A stretch of 64,000 nt of DNA from Luteimonas salinisoli. Lineage in GTDB: Bacteria; Pseudomonadota; Gammaproteobacteria; Xanthomonadales; Xanthomonadaceae. The position numbers and the translations under genes were made by a program. This document shows positions 59,763 to 64,000 of the stretch, piece after piece (position 1 is the stretch's first letter; every line of letters starts with the position of its first letter). The notes beneath the pieces are model-generated. The model had not been told where the DNA came from. It did not search any database and saw only the letters and a list, made by a program, of their open reading frames with translations. The stretch is taken from assembly GCF_013425525.1 (NCBI RefSeq), contig NZ_JACCKA010000092.1, positions 35,757-99,756 on the forward strand, read 5' to 3'.

Positions 59763-60449
59763 CTATTCGTAGCGGATGTCGGCGTTGACGCTGTCGCCGC
59801 CGGGGCTGCGGTCGGCGCCGTAGCTGACGATGTCGAAAGGACCGCCCTGGCCCGGCACGCGATACTCGAACGGCGTGCCCCAGGGATCGTTGAGCTCGGC
59901 CTGCTTCGCGTACGGTCCGAGCCAGCCGCCGGCATTGCCGGGCTGGGTCACCAGGTCGTCGAGACTCGAGGGAAGGCTGCCGGTGTCCATCTGGTAGCTC
60001 TGCACCTTCTCGGCGAGGGTCTGCACCTGCGCCTTGGCGAGGTTGACCCGGGCCCGGTCGCCGCCGCCGAGGATACGGGTGGCGGCGAAGGCGACGATGC
60101 CGCCGATCAGCACCACCACCAGAATGATCTCGATCAGGCTGAAGCCCCGCTCCCGCGAACGCACCAACCTTGCATCAACGATGCCGTCGGCACGGGCTGT
60201 GCCAGTGAATTGCCGAGCTGTACCGCCTGTCGGTTGCAGCACCTTTCCCGACGAGGCGGGAACTGGGCCGTCGCCACGGCTTGCAGCAATGAATCGCCGG
60301 GCCGTAGTGCCTTCCGCCTGCCGCACCGTTCGGGTGCGGACGGGCCCGGCGCCGGGACTCGCCTGAAGGAATCGCCCACGACCATCGCCGCACGCCACGG
60401 AAGGAGAAACACCCCAGCCGGAACCCCGGCAACCACGATAAGAATTCAT
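59763..60449 (-). CDS. xpsG: Type II secretion major pseudopilin XpsG (GspG), repeat-extended leader
   Basis: The mature part from FSLIEIILVVVLIGGIVAFAA is a standard GspG of about 126 residues, with GLGPYAK-like and DPWGTPFEYRVPGQ segments and the C-terminal calcium-loop region. An ATG (MNSYRG) lies 4 bases after the xpsF stop, where the start would be expected. About 95 codons of open repeat-derived sequence separate it from the cleavage site, so its leader would be 102 residues. A GTG at 60164 (VRSRERG) preceded by GCAAGG is a better functional start. Confidence 0.88.
   Translation of the reverse strand: MNSYRGCRGSGWGVSPSVACGDGRGRFLQASPGAGPVRTRTVRQAEGTTARRFIAASRGDGPVPASSGKVLQPTGGTARQFTGTARADGIVDARLVRSRERGFSLIEIILVVVLIGGIVAFAATRILGGGDRARVNLAKAQVQTLAEKVQSYQMDTGSLPSSLDDLVTQPGNAGGWLGPYAKQAELNDPWGTPFEYRVPGQGGPFDIVSYGADRSPGGDSVNADIRYE
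60140..60360. repeat. Prepilin-leader repeats at xpsG
   Basis: Two diverged units (CGATTCATTGCTGCAAGCCG and CAATTCACTGGCACAGCCCG, each followed by GACGGC) lead into TCGCGGGAGCGGGGC just before the FSLIE codons. Confidence 0.75.
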
Positions 60450-60453
60450 GCAA

Positions 60454-61671
60454 TCAGCCTATGACGTTGGTGAGGTCGTAGATCGGGATCAGCACGGCGA
60501 GGATCACCACCATGACGATGCCCGCCAGCAACAGGGTCACCACCGGCACAAGCGCCGCCAGCATGCGGTCCAGCGCCTGCGCGGTTTCCTGTTCGAAGGT
60601 GTCGGCGGTCTTGAGGAGCATCGCGTCGAGCGCGCCGGATTCCTCGCCGACCTGGATCATCTGCAGCGCCAGCCGCGGAAAGCGCTTGCCGCGCCCCAGC
60701 GCGGCGGCCAGCCCGGCGCCGCCCTTCACCTCTTCGGCCGCGGCCTCGACGTCGGCGGCGAGGGCGCGGTTGCCCAGCACGTTGCGGCCGATGCCCAGCG
60801 CCGCCAGCAGCGGCACGCCGTTGCGCAGCAGGGTGCCGAGGGTACGCGCCAGCCGCGCGGTCTCCAGCCGCGCCACCAGCGGCCCGGCGAAGCGCACGCC
60901 GAGCAGCCAGGCATCGAAGCGCGCACGCACCGCCGGGTCGCGCAGGCGGCGGTCGAACCACCACAGCGCCAGCGCCGGGACCACCAGCAGCAGGATCCAC
61001 CAGTCGCGCACGAACAGGCCGATCCCGAGCACCACCTGCGAGAACAGCGGCAGCTCGGCGTCGAGACTGTCGTACATCGCCCCGAACTGCGGCACCACGT
61101 AGCCGAGCAGGAACAGCAGCGACAGGCCGACCATCGCCAGCAGGATGATCGGGTAGATCAGCGCGTTGATCACCCGCCCGCGCAATGCCCGGCTGCGCTC
61201 GAGATAGTCGGCCAGGCGCTGCAGGGTCTCGTGCAGGCTGCCGCCGGCCTCGCCGGCGCGCACCATGTTGATGTACAGGCGGGAGAACGTGCCGTGCTGG
61301 CGCTCCAGCGCCGCCGACAGCGGGCTGCCGCCGCGCACCGCGTCGCGGATCTCGGTGATGGTGCGCCTGGCGGTCGCATCCTCCGGCAGATCCAGCAGGA
61401 TGCCCAGGGCGCGGTCCAGCGGCTGTCCGGCGGCGAGCAGCGTGGCCAGCTGCTGGGTGAACTGCACCAGACGCTGCCCGGAGAACGGCTTCGGCCGGAA
61501 CAGCGTCCGCCAGGCCGGCTCGCCGCCGCCCTCGCTCGCCAGCCGCGCTTCCACCGGCAGGTGGCCCTGCTCCTGCAGGCGCTGCACCACCTCGCCGTCG
61601 CTGGCGGCCTCCATCTGGCCGTCCAGCGTCTCGCCGCGGGCGTTGAGCGCCTTGTAGCGGTAGAGGGGCAT
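60454..61671 (-). CDS. xpsF: Type II secretion inner-membrane platform protein XpsF (GspF)
   Basis: XpsF is the polytopic platform protein around which the pseudopilus assembles. The 405-residue product begins MPLYRYKALNARGETLDGQ and has two T2SSF domains, with RAGEAGGSLHETLQRLADYLE and the repeated QVGEESGALDAMLLKTADTFE, and three membrane helices. Confidence 0.97.
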   Translation of the reverse strand: MPLYRYKALNARGETLDGQMEAASDGEVVQRLQEQGHLPVEARLASEGGGEPAWRTLFRPKPFSGQRLVQFTQQLATLLAAGQPLDRALGILLDLPEDATARRTITEIRDAVRGGSPLSAALERQHGTFSRLYINMVRAGEAGGSLHETLQRLADYLERSRALRGRVINALIYPIILLAMVGLSLLFLLGYVVPQFGAMYDSLDAELPLFSQVVLGIGLFVRDWWILLLVVPALALWWFDRRLRDPAVRARFDAWLLGVRFAGPLVARLETARLARTLGTLLRNGVPLLAALGIGRNVLGNRALAADVEAAAEEVKGGAGLAAALGRGKRFPRLALQMIQVGEESGALDAMLLKTADTFEQETAQALDRMLAALVPVVTLLLAGIVMVVILAVLIPIYDLTNVIG

Positions 61672-61677
61672 CAGAGC

Positions 61678-61796
61678 CGGGAATGGAGAATCGGGAATGG
61701 AGAATGGAAAAGGACGGAACGCCGCGGGCCAGGAACGAGCGGCCCGATTCCGCAGGGCGCTTCTCCGACTCCCGATTCACGATTCACGATTCCCGG
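61678..61796. repeat. Inverted heptamer arrays, xpsE-xpsF gap
   Basis: GGAATGGAGAATC-type units (61678-61711) face CGATTCACGATTC-type units (61764-61796). Both GGGAATC and TTCGTGA variants occur together here. Confidence 0.75.
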
Positions 61797-61798
61797 CC

Positions 61799-63541
<1,743 letters not shown>

Positions 63542-63703
63542 GCTTCGGCGATCCTTGGCTGCTTGGTCGAATCCGGAGGCCGACTGTAGCAGTTCGAATC
63601 CCGCGTCGCAGGCGCGCGGATGAACGGAGAAGACCTCAGGCGCGGCGCCCCTCGCGCAGCCGCGGCCGCGGGGCCGGCGGCCCGGCGTCGACGCTGGCGC
63701 AAG

Positions 63704-63731
63704 CAAAAAACCCCGGCCGAAGCCGGGGTTC
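63704..63731 (-). terminator. Rho-independent terminator of the PPC-domain gene
   Basis: Minus strand: AACCCCGGC-TTCG-GCCGGGG followed by TTTTTTGC, a stable stem with a UUCG tetraloop and a T-run. It separates the secreted-protein gene from the xps operon. Confidence 0.9.
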
Positions 63732-63760
63732 CTGCGACAGCCGGGGACGGAGGTCTCCGG

Positions 63761-64000
63761 TCAGTTGTGCCGCGCCTGCAGGGTCACGTTGCTGTACGCG
63801 CGCTCGCCGTACAGCTTGATGTAGTACACGCCTGCCGCAGGGCCGTTGATGCGGATCGTCTCGCTGTTGCCCGGACGGGTCGAGTTCCAGTCGCCGGCAC
63901 CGGCGTCCGGTTCCTCGTCCAGGCTGACGTGCAGCGACACGTCGCCGCTGCCGCCGCTGGTGGTGATGCTCAACGGGCCGTTCACGCCCGCCGGCACCTC
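63761..64000 (-). CDS. C-terminus of a secreted protein with a PPC domain (partial)
   Basis: Only the last 79 or so residues are in the window. They match a bacterial pre-peptidase C-terminal (PPC) domain: GGSGDVSLHVSLDEEPD, GNSETIRINGPAAGVYYIKLYGERAYSNVTLQA. Such domains end secreted subtilisin-, M4- or lysyl-endopeptidase-type proteases and are usually cut off during maturation. The enzyme class lies beyond the edge. Its place upstream of the type II secretion operon makes it a plausible substrate. Confidence 0.8.
   Translation of the reverse strand, partial: EVPAGVNGPLSITTSGGSGDVSLHVSLDEEPDAGAGDWNSTRPGNSETIRINGPAAGVYYIKLYGERAYSNVTLQARHN

Overview
The window is GC-rich DNA with many genes joined by ATGA or GTGA stop/start overlaps. 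It most likely comes from the Xanthomonadaceae/Lysobacteraceae (Luteimonas, Lysobacter or Xanthomonas type). Three things point there: a type II secretion operon in the Xanthomonas order xpsE-F-G-H-I-J-K-L-M-N-D, GTAG-type palindromic repeats of the kind known from Stenotrophomonas and relatives, and a Xanthomonas/Caulobacter-type TonB receptor locus with a tryptophan halogenase, a JmjC-like protein and SapC. The genus is inferred, not proven.

Region 1 (1-7144) carries, on the minus strand, the 5' part of a MutT gene with the start of a second domain, secA, an M23 peptidase and lpxC, with dciA on the plus strand between the last two. GTAG repeats fill the gaps. Region 2 (7267-22478) is the division and cell-wall (dcw) cluster, transcribed leftward from a sigma70-like promoter with four 10-bp-spaced MraZ boxes: mraZ-rsmH-ftsL-ftsI-murE-murF-mraY-ftsW-murC-ddl-ftsQ-ftsA-ftsZ. 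murG, normally between ftsW and murC, is missing. Paired inverted heptamer arrays (GGGAATC type) sit at several junctions and are translated as C-terminal tails of FtsQ and RsmH.

Region 3 (22479-29223) has a lipoprotein/OmpA pair, rnpB, and rsmI divergent from lpoA-yraN, then a FAD-linked oxidase that is probably leaderless. Region 4 (29239-37666) is the leftward set glyA-nrdR-ribD-methyltransferase-[FMN riboswitch]-ribE-ribB-ribH-nusB-thiL. It makes riboflavin, but the GTP cyclohydrolase II half of the RibB protein is degenerate. Region 5 (37713-41466) contains a tandem 324-bp element made of two hairpins with mutually complementary loops, followed by ettA and pyrF.

Region 6 (41499-50253) is the TonB receptor/SapC/JmjC-like/halogenase/DUF6445 locus. 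A long gene-poor leader ends in two LacI-type palindromes, which suggests carbohydrate control. Region 7 (50254-63541) is the complete xps operon followed by two GT2-type glycosyltransferases. Three pseudopilin genes (xpsG, xpsI, xpsJ) carry a related DNA repeat inserted in frame just before the prepilin cleavage site; this is the most unusual feature of the window. The right edge holds the C-terminal PPC domain of a secreted protein, a plausible substrate of the secretion system.
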